64,000 bases of DNA from Pseudomonas sp. CCI4.2 (GTDB taxonomy: Bacteria > Pseudomonadota > Gammaproteobacteria > Pseudomonadales > Pseudomonadaceae): positions 1,201,001 through 1,265,000 of the forward strand of contig NZ_CP133781.1 of NCBI RefSeq assembly GCF_034350045.1, in the 5' to 3' direction. The translations under genes were made by a program, and so were the position numbers. Numbering within the stretch: the stretch's first letter is position 1; the number at the start of each line of letters is the position of its first letter. This document shows positions 51,011-60,783 of this stretch, piece by piece. The notes under the pieces were generated by a model. The model saw only the letters and a list, made by a program, of their open reading frames with translations. It was not told the DNA's origin and did no database searches.

Positions 51011-52957
51011 TTATTGCCATGGCGCGGGTTGGCCAAATAGCTGGCCCTGCACGCCTTGTATTCCCATCTCGCGAATGACCCGAAACTCGCCTTCGGTTTC
51101 TACGCGCTCGGCGATCAGCGGCAAATCAATGCTGTGCGCAGCGCGCTGAATGGCTTCGATAAACAAGCGCTTGTGACTTTCCTCGTCAATAGCTCGAATA
51201 TAACTGCCATCGATCTTCAGGTAAGCGAGCCCCAACTGGGCCAGGTTGCCAATCATGCTGAAACGACCTCCGAAGTGCTGCACTGCCAGTGAGAATCCCA
51301 ACTCCCGCAGGCGACGGGAAAGTTGCTCAAGAACGGCCTGCGAGGGCAGCTGCTCTTCACCTACTTCAAGGGTCAACCTGTCTCCCAATCGCGAATGCTG
51401 CTTCAGTATGTCGAACACTTTATTCAGCGCCAGAGGGTCCGCCAACGTTGCCGCAGACAGGTTTAAGGCCAGCGCTTGCTCATGCTGAGGCATCTGCTGC
51501 ACAACCAATTCAAGCATGAGTTGGTCAAGGCGCGTTGACCAGCCGAAGCGTTCCAGCCACGGCAGGAATCGCCCAGCGGAAATCGTCTGTCCTTGATCAT
51601 CCAGCAAGCGAGACAGAACTTTGTACTGCACCACCTGCTCTGGATTGCTGCTGCTTACGACGGGCTGGAAAAACAATTCGAAACGCCGCTGAGTCAGCGC
51701 CTGATCAAGCAATGTGTTCCAGGCATGCTGATCGTCGCCTAAATTGACGACTGCGCTGTGTTCGATGCAACTCCAACTGCGCTCACCTTCGATTTCAGCT
51801 TGAGATAACGCTTGATCACCCAGGCCCAACAGGGTTTGCGGCGAGTCGCCGGGGCTATAGGGCGCTAGACCAATATGAGCCACGGGGCTAACGTCCGATG
51901 CACCGGTTGCCTGCAGGCTGAGCAGCGAGCCTTCCAGGTCTTGCGCCAGTTGCAAGGCCTCGGCCCGCATCATGCCGGGAGCCAGGACAGCAAACTCGCC
52001 ACCTCTGATACGGGTGATCAGGTTAGTGGTTTCCGGGTAGCGCGCGCATTGCCGAAGCAGCTGTTCGCTGACCGCCTGAAGCAATTGGTCCGTGCGCTTG
52101 CCGCCCAGTCGTTGGTTTAAGCCGGCCAAGTCCTTGACCCGTACCAACAACAGATAACCCGAGCGGGCCTCCTCCTGATTGCTCACTCTAGCGTTGAGCT
52201 GCATTTCAAAATAACGACGATTGGCCAAGCCCGTAAGGCTGTCCTGATAAGACTCAATGCGCAGTTTTTCGCTGCGCTCGGTGCTCTCCTGAAACAGCGC
52301 TTTGAGTTTCTCAACCATCTGGTTCATGGCCTGAACAACTCGACGCAGTTCTGGCGTACGCGGCAGCTCCGGCAGGCTGAGGAATTCACGCCGAGCGATG
52401 GCTTGCGATTGCGCGACCATGTAGTCCAGCGGCTTAAGTTGACGGCGCAGCAACAAGGCGCCCAGCACTGCGCTGACCAGACCGCAGGCCAGTAGCCACC
52501 CAAGACTGCCTAGCGCACTGTCCCACAATTTGGCCAACGCAAACATCGGGTGACTGACGACCTCGACGCGAGCCGCCTGCTGCCAGCCGCGGCTGACAAT
52601 GGCATCGCCGCCCGCCGCGTCAAGGCCGATCAGCTTGACGAACCATGCCGGAACGGAGCTGCTGTCCGCTACGCCGGATCGCTCAATGATGACTTTCTCA
52701 GTCGCGAGGTCGATGACGCGAATACTCGAGTAATAGCCGCTGTCGAAGATTGAGCTGACCATTAACTGGACCATCGTTGGGTCGTCGATATTGGGTGTCA
52801 ACGAAAGCGCCAGCGACGTCGCCGCGTCCTGCGCATGGGAACGCAGTTGGTTAACATATTGCGCCCGTGAGCTTTCAACGCTGACCATGAAACTGCCGCT
52901 GAACGCGACGACCAGGAACAGGCAGATTGCGAGCAATAACTGTTTAAACAGAGACAT
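51011..52957 (-). CDS. lapD: LapD, inside-out c-di-GMP receptor for adhesin retention
   Basis: A 648-residue inner-membrane protein. It has a membrane helix near 5-25, a periplasmic output domain (about 26-150), a second helix (about 155-180) and HAMP (about 180-235). A degenerate GGDEF (RIRGGEF) and a degenerate EAL (YKVLSRL) follow. Both enzymatic motifs are broken, as in known LapD, which binds c-di-GMP through the EAL domain and sequesters the protease LapG so that the adhesin LapA stays on the surface. I start it at ATG 52957 (MSLFKQLL) with GAGGAG upstream. lapG lies 13 bp upstream. The adhesin and its secretion genes are not in the window. Confidence 0.92.
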   Translation of the reverse strand: MSLFKQLLLAICLFLVVAFSGSFMVSVESSRAQYVNQLRSHAQDAATSLALSLTPNIDDPTMVQLMVSSIFDSGYYSSIRVIDLATEKVIIERSGVADSSSVPAWFVKLIGLDAAGGDAIVSRGWQQAARVEVVSHPMFALAKLWDSALGSLGWLLACGLVSAVLGALLLRRQLKPLDYMVAQSQAIARREFLSLPELPRTPELRRVVQAMNQMVEKLKALFQESTERSEKLRIESYQDSLTGLANRRYFEMQLNARVSNQEEARSGYLLLVRVKDLAGLNQRLGGKRTDQLLQAVSEQLLRQCARYPETTNLITRIRGGEFAVLAPGMMRAEALQLAQDLEGSLLSLQATGASDVSPVAHIGLAPYSPGDSPQTLLGLGDQALSQAEIEGERSWSCIEHSAVVNLGDDQHAWNTLLDQALTQRRFELFFQPVVSSSNPEQVVQYKVLSRLLDDQGQTISAGRFLPWLERFGWSTRLDQLMLELVVQQMPQHEQALALNLSAATLADPLALNKVFDILKQHSRLGDRLTLEVGEEQLPSQAVLEQLSRRLRELGFSLAVQHFGGRFSMIGNLAQLGLAYLKIDGSYIRAIDEESHKRLFIEAIQRAAHSIDLPLIAERVETEGEFRVIREMGIQGVQGQLFGQPAPWQ

Positions 52958-52970
52958 CAGAACTCCTCTC

Positions 52971-53681
52971 CTAGAGATCAGGCTCGGCCGGAAAACCTTC
53001 GGCATGCATCTTTCTCAACACATCCTGCCATCGAGACAATCGTTTCGTGTCGCCTACTCTTTTGTTGCCCTTAGCGCCTGGCAACCACAAACCTTCGGCG
53101 TTGAAGGCATAGACCGGTAATAAATCAGTTCGTTGGCTAGCGGGTTTAATTTCATTGATAAGGCTGTCGAGCACTAATGGTTCGGCGTTTGGGCTTGAGT
53201 AATACGTCAACACCATATGTGCGCGGTTCAGGCGCAGGGCTTTGACATAGGTGATCAACAATTTATCGTTCGATACCCCTAAGCGCCGAAGGCTGAAATA
53301 CTTGGCGATCGCATAGTCCTCACAATCACCGGCGCCCTTCCAAAGCGACTCGATGGGGGTTGCCCAATAGTCAATCTCGTGCCAGTTATCTATGTCTTCT
53401 ACATAACGGATCTGATGGTTAAAAAACTGATTAACCACTTCGAGTTTTTCTTTTTCACTGATTTGTTTTTCGGTCGACAGTAACCGTTGCCATGCGTCTA
53501 TACGATTACGACCCTCGCCCAAAGGGCCATATAACAATTCGGCATTACGGCTGATAACGGAGAAATCCCAATCGGCATTGAGACCGCCTGCCAGCAGGCA
53601 GGTCAGAAGCAGCCCAAAGGAGAGCCACCGCCCTAGATATCCGGCGTATCTTGACCAATTAAAAGGAAGACGTCCCGCCAC
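52971..53681 (-). CDS. lapG: LapG, periplasmic cysteine protease that releases the biofilm adhesin
   Basis: A 236-residue bacterial-transglutaminase-like Cys protease. It has an N-terminal hydrophobic signal or anchor (about 13-36). The catalytic triad is visible: Cys in WKGAGDCEDYAIAKYF, His in LNRAHMVLTY and Asp in PLVLDSLINE. Asp/Glu residues around DCED also form the calcium site known in this family. At low c-di-GMP it cuts LapA from the cell surface; at high c-di-GMP LapD holds it. The start is a GTG at 53681 with a weak ribosome site. The gene is first in the lapG-lapD pair. Confidence 0.92.
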   Translation of the reverse strand: MAGRLPFNWSRYAGYLGRWLSFGLLLTCLLAGGLNADWDFSVISRNAELLYGPLGEGRNRIDAWQRLLSTEKQISEKEKLEVVNQFFNHQIRYVEDIDNWHEIDYWATPIESLWKGAGDCEDYAIAKYFSLRRLGVSNDKLLITYVKALRLNRAHMVLTYYSSPNAEPLVLDSLINEIKPASQRTDLLPVYAFNAEGLWLPGAKGNKRVGDTKRLSRWQDVLRKMHAEGFPAEPDL

Positions 53682-54000
53682 TTGGAGTTAGCCCGTACGG
53701 TAATCCGATAACCGGTTGATGGTGCGGGTTCGACCTGAAAAAAACAATGGCATCTCGCGATCAGCACTCATCAAATGTCTGCTGCTCCTGCACCTAAGGA
53801 TGTCCTGCGACATGTCGCAACCACCCATCAATCGCGAGGGCGATGCGCCAGAAACGATTCCGCATTTTTTTGAATCGAAAACAATAAATTAAAACCGGGC
53901 GCTTTACTGTTTAGCGACTATTTTTACAAGGCTCGACGAGCATCCTGGCACTTCCTAGTGTGGATCGATCCACGACCCCCGTTGCTGTAGGAGTATGGGT
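53682..54000. other. Divergent promoter region lapG / GntR regulator
   Basis: About 319 bp without a gene. It should hold the lapG promoter (minus) and the GntR-gene promoter (plus). TAGGAGT precedes the GntR start. No clear operator was found. Confidence 0.45.
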
Positions 54001-54738
54001 ATGCAAAAACCCGATAACGAAAGCTATTTGAGTTCTATTCTGGGGCACGAACACCCGCCCTCTCACTTGGCCAGAGCGGTGATCGAGGAGAAGCTGCGCA
54101 ACGCCATTCTGGATGGGCGAATTCCCAGCGGCACGGCGTTACGCCAACAAGCATTGGCAACCTTGTTCGGCGTGAGCCGCATGCCGGTTCGAGAAGCGCT
54201 ACGCCAACTGGAGGCGCAATCACTATTACGCGTCGAGCCACACAAAGGCGCCGTCGTTGCACCGTTGGTAGGCGAAGACGCGGTAGATGCTTATGGACTG
54301 CGCCGGTTGCTGGAGTCAGAAGCACTGCGATTGTCGATCCCGCTTCTGGACAAGCACGATATCGCTGTCGCCAAGGGGTACATAGAACAGCTTGAAGTTG
54401 AAATCGACTTCCGCCAAATGGGCCGATTAAATCGCCTTTTCCATTCGGCCCTCTATGCCAAAGCACCCAATAAAAAACTATTACGCCTGATCGACGAAAG
54501 TTTGAAAGAGGAGGAACGGTTTCTGCGGTTCAATCTTTCGGCCATGGGGCTTGGGAAGCTGTCGCAGGAGGACCATTGGGCGCTGTTGAATGCGGCTTCG
54601 GAAAAGGCGACCGATAAGGCCGTGGAATTGCTCGAACAACACCTTAATCGTGGCGTCGAAGCTATCAATCAATACCTGAGGAATAACTCTCCCGTCGCGC
54701 CACGAGTCGTCGGCGCCCTCAAAGGAAACTGTATCTGA
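54001..54738 (+). CDS. GntR-family (FCD-type) transcriptional regulator
   Basis: A 245-residue FadR-like regulator. Its winged HTH (about 20-85) has ALRQQALATLFGVSRMPVREALRQLE (in parts). A helical FCD ligand domain spans about 95-225 (LRRLLESEALRLSIP, and LFHSALYAKAPNKKLLRLI in part). Such proteins bind organic acids and repress catabolic or uptake genes. I prefer ATG 54001 because AGGAG is 8-9 bases upstream. A Met at 53995 lies too close to that site. No target gene is adjacent. Confidence 0.86.
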   Translation: MQKPDNESYLSSILGHEHPPSHLARAVIEEKLRNAILDGRIPSGTALRQQALATLFGVSRMPVREALRQLEAQSLLRVEPHKGAVVAPLVGEDAVDAYGLRRLLESEALRLSIPLLDKHDIAVAKGYIEQLEVEIDFRQMGRLNRLFHSALYAKAPNKKLLRLIDESLKEEERFLRFNLSAMGLGKLSQEDHWALLNAASEKATDKAVELLEQHLNRGVEAINQYLRNNSPVAPRVVGALKGNCI

Positions 54739-55236
54739 TTGTTTGTGCCCGCAACCGGTAATGATGCTCATACGGGCCTGCAAATTGCTGGAGCCCGTAT
54801 GAGCTTTCTGTTGATCTCACCCTGCGAAAATGCGCGCGCCCCCCTATTTACGGCGCCCTGTCGATAAGCAAGCTTCACTCCTATCTTTACATTTGGCATT
54901 GCACGCAGTGCTCTATCGGCGACATTTCGATTCTGATTTATTGGTTACCGTCGCAGCCTTCATTTCCGTGCAAGCAAGCGTGTGCCCGGAATCAGGCAAA
55001 ATTGGACCTTGGCAATGAAAGGCATGGATGGCCAGAGGGTGGTTGCCTAAGGGCAGATGTCGCTGGCACCCCGCAGGATGTTTAAACGCATGGATACATC
55101 CAAGGAGCTTGTCGAACGGGCAGAGACAATCGCCCGAAATATCAAACTATAACTTTTCCGTCAAAGAGCAATGATGGGTGAAGTATTTACTCATTAATAA
55201 CTGTTCTGACTTTAATACGTTGGAAGGTTCGCTCAC

Positions 55237-55273
55237 GCCCAAATAAAGCCCGGTTGACTGGTTTTATTCGGGC
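55237..55273. repeat. Inverted repeat GCCCAAATAAA / TTTATTCGGGC
   Basis: Two 11-bp arms with one mismatch surround a 15-base loop. It could be a terminator for the GntR transcript, an operator, or the scar of a mobile element. Confidence 0.5.
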
Positions 55274-55517
55274 ACTTATTACTTGAAAAACACCTAATAA
55301 AAAATAAATTAAAAAATACTTGCCCGATGCTTTTGAAGTGCATTAGTTTTATTCGGTAGTTATCGAAATCCGAAACCGAGTCGTGACGTTCTACGCTGAT
55401 TAATACCAGCAATGCTCTGGGTAGGGGCTTATGCGCCAGACTACTATTCAAATCCGGATATCGCCCCGAGGTCTTGGCTCGTCCGTATTACAGACAGGTA
55501 ACGTTACGCCAACATGA

Positions 55518-55535
55518 ACTGCCGTGTTTGGCAGT
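55518..55535 (+). promoter_or_regulatory. Hairpin or operator directly upstream of pvfA
   Basis: ACTGCC, GTGTTT, GGCAGT is a perfect 6-bp dyad, 30 bp before the pvfA ATG. It is placed where a repressor or a 5-prime UTR structure would control the operon. Confidence 0.4.
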
Positions 55536-55564
55536 GACCCGCCTCTCTAACTAAGGACTCTTTC

Positions 55565-56341
55565 ATGACTGAACAAAAATATCTTCTCGAATGCAAAAAA
55601 GTTGAACTTGGTTCTCACCCTATCTTCTCTGAAATCGACTCGCTTGCTGTATTGAGACGCTTCATGGAAACACATGTATTTGCGGTGTGGGACTTCATGT
55701 CTTTGACCAAGCGACTGCAGCAAGAGCTGACGTGCATTCATCTGCCGTGGCTGCCACCGAAAGACGCCAAAGCGGCGCGACTGATCAATGAGATCGTGCT
55801 GGGTGAGGAGTCAGACAACGCGTTGGCCCACGGCCACTACAGCCATTTCGAGTTGTACCTGGATGCCATGCGAGAGGTCGGCGCCAGCACCCAACAGGTC
55901 GAGCGTTTCATTGAGCTGCAAAAGAGAGGCGTCAGCTATGAAACCGCGCTGCACAGCGTCAATGCCGGGCAAGCCGCATGCGGCTTCGTCAAACAAACCC
56001 TCGACACTGCGTTGCATGAACCTGTCCACCGTGTCGCCGCCGCTTTCTTGCATGGGCGGGAGAGCGTCATTCCGCTGATGTTCCAGCGCATCCTCGACGA
56101 CTGGGATATCACCGCCGAACAAGCGCCGACCTTTCGTTACTACCTCAAACGCCATATCGAAGTCGACGCCGAAGACCACGGCCCGGCAGCCGAAGCGCTA
56201 TTGGCAAGCCTGGTCAACGGCGACGAGCAACGTCAGCGCGAAGTGTACGAATCCGCCATTGCCGCTGTGGAAAGCAGGATCGTGTTTTGGGACAGGCTGC
56301 GCGTAAGCATGCGCGCCGAACAAATGGAGGCCAGCGCATGA
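55565..56341 (+). CDS. pvfA: PvfA/MgoB, DUF3050 haem-oxygenase-like protein
   Basis: A 258-residue DUF3050 protein, predicted to have an all-helical haem-oxygenase-like fold. Visible blocks are [23 protein letters not shown] (in part), [22 protein letters not shown] (in part) and [15 protein letters not shown]. His and Glu residues in these blocks could bind iron. It is the first gene of the pvfABCD (mgoBCAD) operon, which makes a small signalling molecule that controls virulence or toxin genes in Pseudomonas. The exact step of this protein is not settled. The stop overlaps the next ATG (ATGA), so translation is coupled. Confidence 0.88.
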   Translation: MTEQKYLLECKKVELGSHPIFSEIDSLAVLRRFMETHVFAVWDFMSLTKRLQQELTCIHLPWLPPKDAKAARLINEIVLGEESDNALAHGHYSHFELYLDAMREVGASTQQVERFIELQKRGVSYETALHSVNAGQAACGFVKQTLDTALHEPVHRVAAAFLHGRESVIPLMFQRILDDWDITAEQAPTFRYYLKRHIEVDAEDHGPAAEALLASLVNGDEQRQREVYESAIAAVESRIVFWDRLRVSMRAEQMEASA

Positions 56342-57297
56342 ACGCCCAAAGCTATGTGTCCTTTGCCGATGCCTGGGAGGGCCGCGCAACGATTCGCACG
56401 CGCCCTCGCCGGATGGTCGAAAACGACGAGAAACTGATTTATCCGTTGAGCCGCCAACCCTTGGTTCTCAGTGAAACGTTTACCCGCGAATGTGCCCACC
56501 TGCGTGAGTTCGCGTTGGTGCAAAGCCTTTATAAATTCATCAACGATATAGTGATTTTCGAGACGGAGATCGTCGACAAAACAGCCCGTAGTATCGCCAA
56601 AAACACCTTTGCAATTGGCTTCCCTTTCGCGTGTCGGTACGACGCCATGACCGTTGTCGTCGATGAAGATTATCACGCGCTGGTCGCCATGGACTTCATG
56701 CAACAAACCATCGCTCTGACCGGTATTGAGCCGATCGAACTGCCTGGCGAAATTGAATTGAGCCGAGCCATTCCCACTGCCCTTTCCTTGGCCCCCGGGC
56801 ACCTGCGAAGCGCCGTGGAGCTGATTTGCGTAGCCATCGCCGAGAACACGGTGACCAACGATGTTGCCGCCTTTGCCAAAGACGATTCAGTGAAGCAATC
56901 GATCAAGGGGTTGATGGCTGACCATTTACTCGACGAAGGCCGGCACTCCGGTTTTTGGGCGCGGCTGGTGAGCATTTACTGGAGCGCCGCACCGCAATCA
57001 GACCGCGATTGTATTGCGCAGATCATGCCGGTGTTTATCCGGCATTACCTGACAAACGATATTCAGAAGGGCTTTGATTACGACCTGATCGATCACCTGC
57101 CGATTGCCGACATGATCAAGCAGCAACTCAAGAACGAAACCCAGGCGGTGAGCTTCCCGGTCAATCGTCATCACCCTTTAGTTGGCAATATTGTGCGCTT
57201 CTTCAAAAGTAGCTCGATGCTGGATTCGCAGTGCGTCCAGCAAGCGTTGGCCGACTATCTGCCGGGAGATTTGACGCGCCAGGGGAGCCCACTATGA
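56338..57297 (+). CDS. pvfB: PvfB/MgoC, AurF-type diiron N-oxygenase
   Basis: A 319-residue diiron oxygenase of the p-aminobenzoate N-oxygenase (AurF) family. Iron ligands sit in four helices: Glu in [15 protein letters not shown], Glu and His in [14 protein letters not shown], Glu in [10 protein letters not shown] and Glu/His in [14 protein letters not shown]. In pvf/mgo clusters it oxidises the amino-acid nitrogen on the way to diazeniumdiolate or pyrazine-N-oxide-type products. I chose ATG 56338, in the ATGA overlap with pvfA. The frame extends 17 codons further up without a site. The stop overlaps the start of pvfC in the same way. Confidence 0.9.
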   Translation: MNAQSYVSFADAWEGRATIRTRPRRMVENDEKLIYPLSRQPLVLSETFTRECAHLREFALVQSLYKFINDIVIFETEIVDKTARSIAKNTFAIGFPFACRYDAMTVVVDEDYHALVAMDFMQQTIALTGIEPIELPGEIELSRAIPTALSLAPGHLRSAVELICVAIAENTVTNDVAAFAKDDSVKQSIKGLMADHLLDEGRHSGFWARLVSIYWSAAPQSDRDCIAQIMPVFIRHYLTNDIQKGFDYDLIDHLPIADMIKQQLKNETQAVSFPVNRHHPLVGNIVRFFKSSSMLDSQCVQQALADYLPGDLTRQGSPL

Positions 57298-60200
57298 AAC
57301 GTCTGGAGATTGCACTCTTGGGTCGCAGCCTGGCCTTGAACGAACTGGCCACGGAATTGGAGCAGCACGGGCATTGTGTATTGCACCTCACGAAAGAGCA
57401 GGACCTGGATCAATGCTTGTTGAACGAAGCGTGCCTGCTCATTGAGGACCATAGCCTTAGCCCGAACCCGGAGCAGGAAGCCCTTATATCTACGCTGGCT
57501 CGTTTGAGCTTGCGCGTTGGGTCGGTTCCGCTCTGCGAGGAAGGTCTACCGACACTGGAATTACGTTGCTGGTTTGGGACGGCCAAGGCGCAGCGCCTGG
57601 TGTCGCGGCTACCATTAGCTGCAGAGCGCTCGGGGAACGGCCGAATGTTGCGCGATTCAGCCATTGCAACGCTGGTCGACGCCGTTGCGGTAGACATCGG
57701 TCGTTTATCTCGGGACGCTGGGTACTTTCTGCGAGCGCCTACTGTTGACGCTTCCCACTGCGCCGAGCAACACGGTTTGCAGTGGCTTGAACCGCTCGCC
57801 TTCGATCATCGCTTCAACCATACCGCTCGACCGCACCTGTTAGCTCTAGCCGAAATCCCCTTGGTGGAGCGTCTGGATCTGAGCTTTTTACGGTTCGTCG
57901 AGCGGACTGCGCTGAACATCGCAGGTCGTAAAATCACTTACGGCACCCTGCATGCGCAAAGCTTGGCGATACAACAAAGGTTGTTGGCTTTGCTGGCAAA
58001 CCGCGCAGCAGTGCCCGATGAAAACCCGCCCGTGATTGGTATCTGCTTGCCGAAGTCCCCTGCTTTATTTGCGGGCATTCTCGCCATTCTTGGCAGCGGC
58101 GCCGTGTACTTACCATTGGACCCGAGTCAGCCAACCCAACGTCAGCGCTATATTTTGGAGAATGCAGGCGCCGTGCTGCTACTTCATGACGGACAACATG
58201 CCCTCGGCGATCAGTGGCCGGGATTGGATATAAGCGAGCTGGGGGCCGACGACACCGATCCTACCCGCTCGTTAATGCGGCTGCGGCCTATCTCTGAAGC
58301 GCCGTGTATGGCGCTCTATACGTCCGGCACCACCGGGCACCCCAAGGGCGTGATGCTGAGCCAACGCAATCTCAGCCATTTCACGGCCTGGTACGCCGAG
58401 CACGTAAACCTGTCCGAGCACAGCCGGGTACTTCAATTTTCGACACTGAGTTTCGATTCGTCGGTGATCGACATTTTCCCGACGCTACTTAGCGGCGCAG
58501 AACTGGTGGTGCCCACCGAGGACCAGCGGCGGGATCCGTTGTTGCTGATCAGCCTGATTAAACAACGCATCAGCCATGCCTTTTTGCCGCCTGCATTGTT
58601 GAGCATTCTTCCGCTGGATCAACCGCTGGGCCTTGAGCACCTGATGACCGGAGGCGACGTCTGCGAGCCTTACGTTATTGAGCGTCTTGCCGGGCAATGT
58701 CATTTCTACAACCTGTATGGGCCGACCGAAGCGACGGTGCTCATTACGTCGAGGCTTTTCGAAGCGGGGAGCAACAATCGCACCTTGGGAAAGCCGATCG
58801 CCAACAGCCAGATTTTCATCCTCGACGAGCAATTTCAACCAGTACCGGAAAACACACCCGGTGAGCTGTTTATCGCCGGACCGGGGGTATGCCTGGGCTA
58901 TCTGAACAATCCGGCATTGACCGAGGAGCGCTATCCCACGCTTGAGCTGCCCGACGGCCGACGGGTGCGGGTATATCGCACTGGTGACATCGGAAAGTGG
59001 ACCGCCGAGGGCATCGAGCTGTGTGGCAGGCGCGACAATCAGGTGAAGATTCGTGGTTTTCGGGTCGAGCCCGAAGAGATTGAACACTGCTTGCGTGCTA
59101 GTCAGTTGTATCGACAGGTTGCGGTGGTGATCGATACCCAGCGACGCATTCTGGCGTTTGTTGCCCAGCCTCAAGGCGCTACAGAACGCTCTAGCCAAGC
59201 GCTCAGGGCGCACGTCGAGCAGCTATTGCCGGATTACATGCGACCGACTGCCTACACCGAACTGATGACTATGCCATTCGCCAGTAACGGTAAGGTTGAT
59301 CGCAAAGCGTTGTTGGACCTTCCCGTGACTGTTGTTGATGCGCTGCCAAGGCGTTTGCCGGAGACGTTGATTGAAGGACAGCTGCTGAAGCTTTGGGCTG
59401 AACTGCTGGAGATGCCGGCGGGCGATATTTCCACGGATGAGAGCTTTTTCAACCTAGGCGGCCACTCGATTTTGCTGTCACAGATGCTGCTGAGCATTCG
59501 CGAACAGTTTGGACGCAGTATCTCGATCAATCGCTTTATCGAGGCACCTACGCTGCTCACGTTGGCGGCGCTTATCGATAACGATGGCACTCAATCGTCT
59601 GCTTATACCGTCAGCCCGCAAGCGTTGCATGACGCCAACCCGAACCTATGCTTGACGAGCGTTCCCGTCAGTCAGTTAGGCGATGTGCACAAGGTTGTGG
59701 TTACGGGCGCTAACGGTTTTCTCGGTGTGCACATTGTCGAGGCCCTATTGGCATGGGGCGCAACGGAAGTCGTGTGCCTGGTGCGTGAGGGCGTTGGCCT
59801 AAGCGCGAATGCTCGCTTCATGCAGGCGTTACGCGAAAATCGCCTGGACCATCTGGATTTAAGCAGGGTGATTGTCTACCCCGCAGACATTGGGCAGCCG
59901 CTGCTGGGCCTAAGCCCTGAAGTATATGAACGCATTGATCGTGACTTCGGCGCCTTGGTGCACAGCGCGGCCAACGTTAACCATGTCCAGAACTATGAAA
60001 CGCTCATCAAAGACAACGTCGAGCCCATTTTTGAATGCTTGCGTTTGTGTGAAGGCCGCAGCAAGAAGATTTTTAATTTCGTGTCGACGCTTTCCGCCTC
60101 CAGTGCGGTCGATGGGGCAGGCAATGTCCTGGAACAACCGGCCGCTGGCACCCCACCTATCTATATCAAGAACGGTTACAACCTTTCTAAATGGGTTGCT

Positions 60201-60764
60201 GAGCGCATTCTTCGAAGTGCTGGGGAGCAAGGCGCTTGGGTGAATATTTACCGACCGGGAAATATTGCCTTCAACAGTGTGACCGGCGTTTGTCAGCCTC
60301 ATAAAAATCGGCTGATGCTGATGCTTAAAGGCTCAATACAGCTCGGCCAGGTTCCAGAGTTCTCCATGAATTTTGACCTGATGCCGGTGGATTTTCTTGC
60401 TCGCTTTATTGGCTTCCATGCCAGCCGTTATCACCCCGATCACGCGGTTTTCAATCTGCACAATCCTGAGCCGCTGAGCTGGAGCCGCTACGTGGCTGCG
60501 TTCCGTGAAGCCGGCCGAGAGTTCCAAATGGTGAGTGTCGCCCAATGGCAACAACAGCTCAGTCGAGTGGACAGCCAAAACGCGCTGTTCGGCGTGTTGG
60601 GGTTCTATCTCGATGGCTTTGAAGAAGACATCGGCGACATCTCCATGATCGAGTACGAGAACGCTCAAGCCGGTATTTGGCAGATGGGCGAGCGTTATCC
60701 GTTGAAGACCGACGTGCTGTTGCGCAAAGGCTGCGATTACCTGAAAGAAATCGACTTTATCTAA
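57294..60764 (+). CDS. pvfC: PvfC/MgoA, single-module NRPS with reductase release domain
   Basis: A 1,156-residue synthetase laid out as N-terminal region (1 to about 190), adenylation (about 195-700), thiolation and thioester reductase. Adenylation motifs are LYTSGTTGHPKG near 340, NLYGPTEAT, VYRTGD, the RGFRVEPEEIE region and NGKVDRKAL. The carrier motif is LGGHS with phosphopantetheine Ser S725. The reductase has GANGFLG near 805-811 and YNLSK with Y962/K966. No condensation domain is present. It loads one amino acid (branched-chain Leu or Val in studied pvf/mgo systems) and releases it by NAD(P)H reduction as an aldehyde or alcohol. The N-terminal 190 residues match no domain I recognise. 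The ATG overlaps the pvfB stop. Confidence 0.92.
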   Translation: MKRLEIALLGRSLALNELATELEQHGHCVLHLTKEQDLDQCLLNEACLLIEDHSLSPNPEQEALISTLARLSLRVGSVPLCEEGLPTLELRCWFGTAKAQRLVSRLPLAAERSGNGRMLRDSAIATLVDAVAVDIGRLSRDAGYFLRAPTVDASHCAEQHGLQWLEPLAFDHRFNHTARPHLLALAEIPLVERLDLSFLRFVERTALNIAGRKITYGTLHAQSLAIQQRLLALLANRAAVPDENPPVIGICLPKSPALFAGILAILGSGAVYLPLDPSQPTQRQRYILENAGAVLLLHDGQHALGDQWPGLDISELGADDTDPTRSLMRLRPISEAPCMALYTSGTTGHPKGVMLSQRNLSHFTAWYAEHVNLSEHSRVLQFSTLSFDSSVIDIFPTLLSGAELVVPTEDQRRDPLLLISLIKQRISHAFLPPALLSILPLDQPLGLEHLMTGGDVCEPYVIERLAGQCHFYNLYGPTEATVLITSRLFEAGSNNRTLGKPIANSQIFILDEQFQPVPENTPGELFIAGPGVCLGYLNNPALTEERYPTLELPDGRRVRVYRTGDIGKWTAEGIELCGRRDNQVKIRGFRVEPEEIEHCLRASQLYRQVAVVIDTQRRILAFVAQPQGATERSSQALRAHVEQLLPDYMRPTAYTELMTMPFASNGKVDRKALLDLPVTVVDALPRRLPETLIEGQLLKLWAELLEMPAGDISTDESFFNLGGHSILLSQMLLSIREQFGRSISINRFIEAPTLLTLAALIDNDGTQSSAYTVSPQALHDANPNLCLTSVPVSQLGDVHKVVVTGANGFLGVHIVEALLAWGATEVVCLVREGVGLSANARFMQALRENRLDHLDLSRVIVYPADIGQPLLGLSPEVYERIDRDFGALVHSAANVNHVQNYETLIKDNVEPIFECLRLCEGRSKKIFNFVSTLSASSAVDGAGNVLEQPAAGTPPIYIKNGYNLSKWVAERILRSAGEQGAWVNIYRPGNIAFNSVTGVCQPHKNRLMLMLKGSIQLGQVPEFSMNFDLMPVDFLARFIGFHASRYHPDHAVFNLHNPEPLSWSRYVAAFREAGREFQMVSVAQWQQQLSRVDSQNALFGVLGFYLDGFEEDIGDISMIEYENAQAGIWQMGERYPLKTDVLLRKGCDYLKEIDFI

Positions 60765-60783
60765 TCATCTGATGGAGAACACC

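Larger units (their letters stand above)
54739..55564. other. Long gene-poor region upstream of pvfA
   Basis: An 826-bp stretch without a convincing gene, unusually AT-rich from 55130 onward. It contains an 11-bp inverted repeat with one mismatch at 55237-55273 and a shorter hairpin just before pvfA. It probably holds the pvf/mgo promoter and control region. Short frames at 54830-55018 and 55056-55150 have no support. Confidence 0.5.

Noticed and set aside
54830..55018. Possible LysR-type relic (FDSDLLVTVAAF)
   Set aside because: The match is a few residues, with no further domain on either side. It is too weak to call.
55056..55151. 31-codon open frame before pvfA
   Set aside because: It has no clear ribosome site, no conserved pattern I know, and is short enough to occur by chance.
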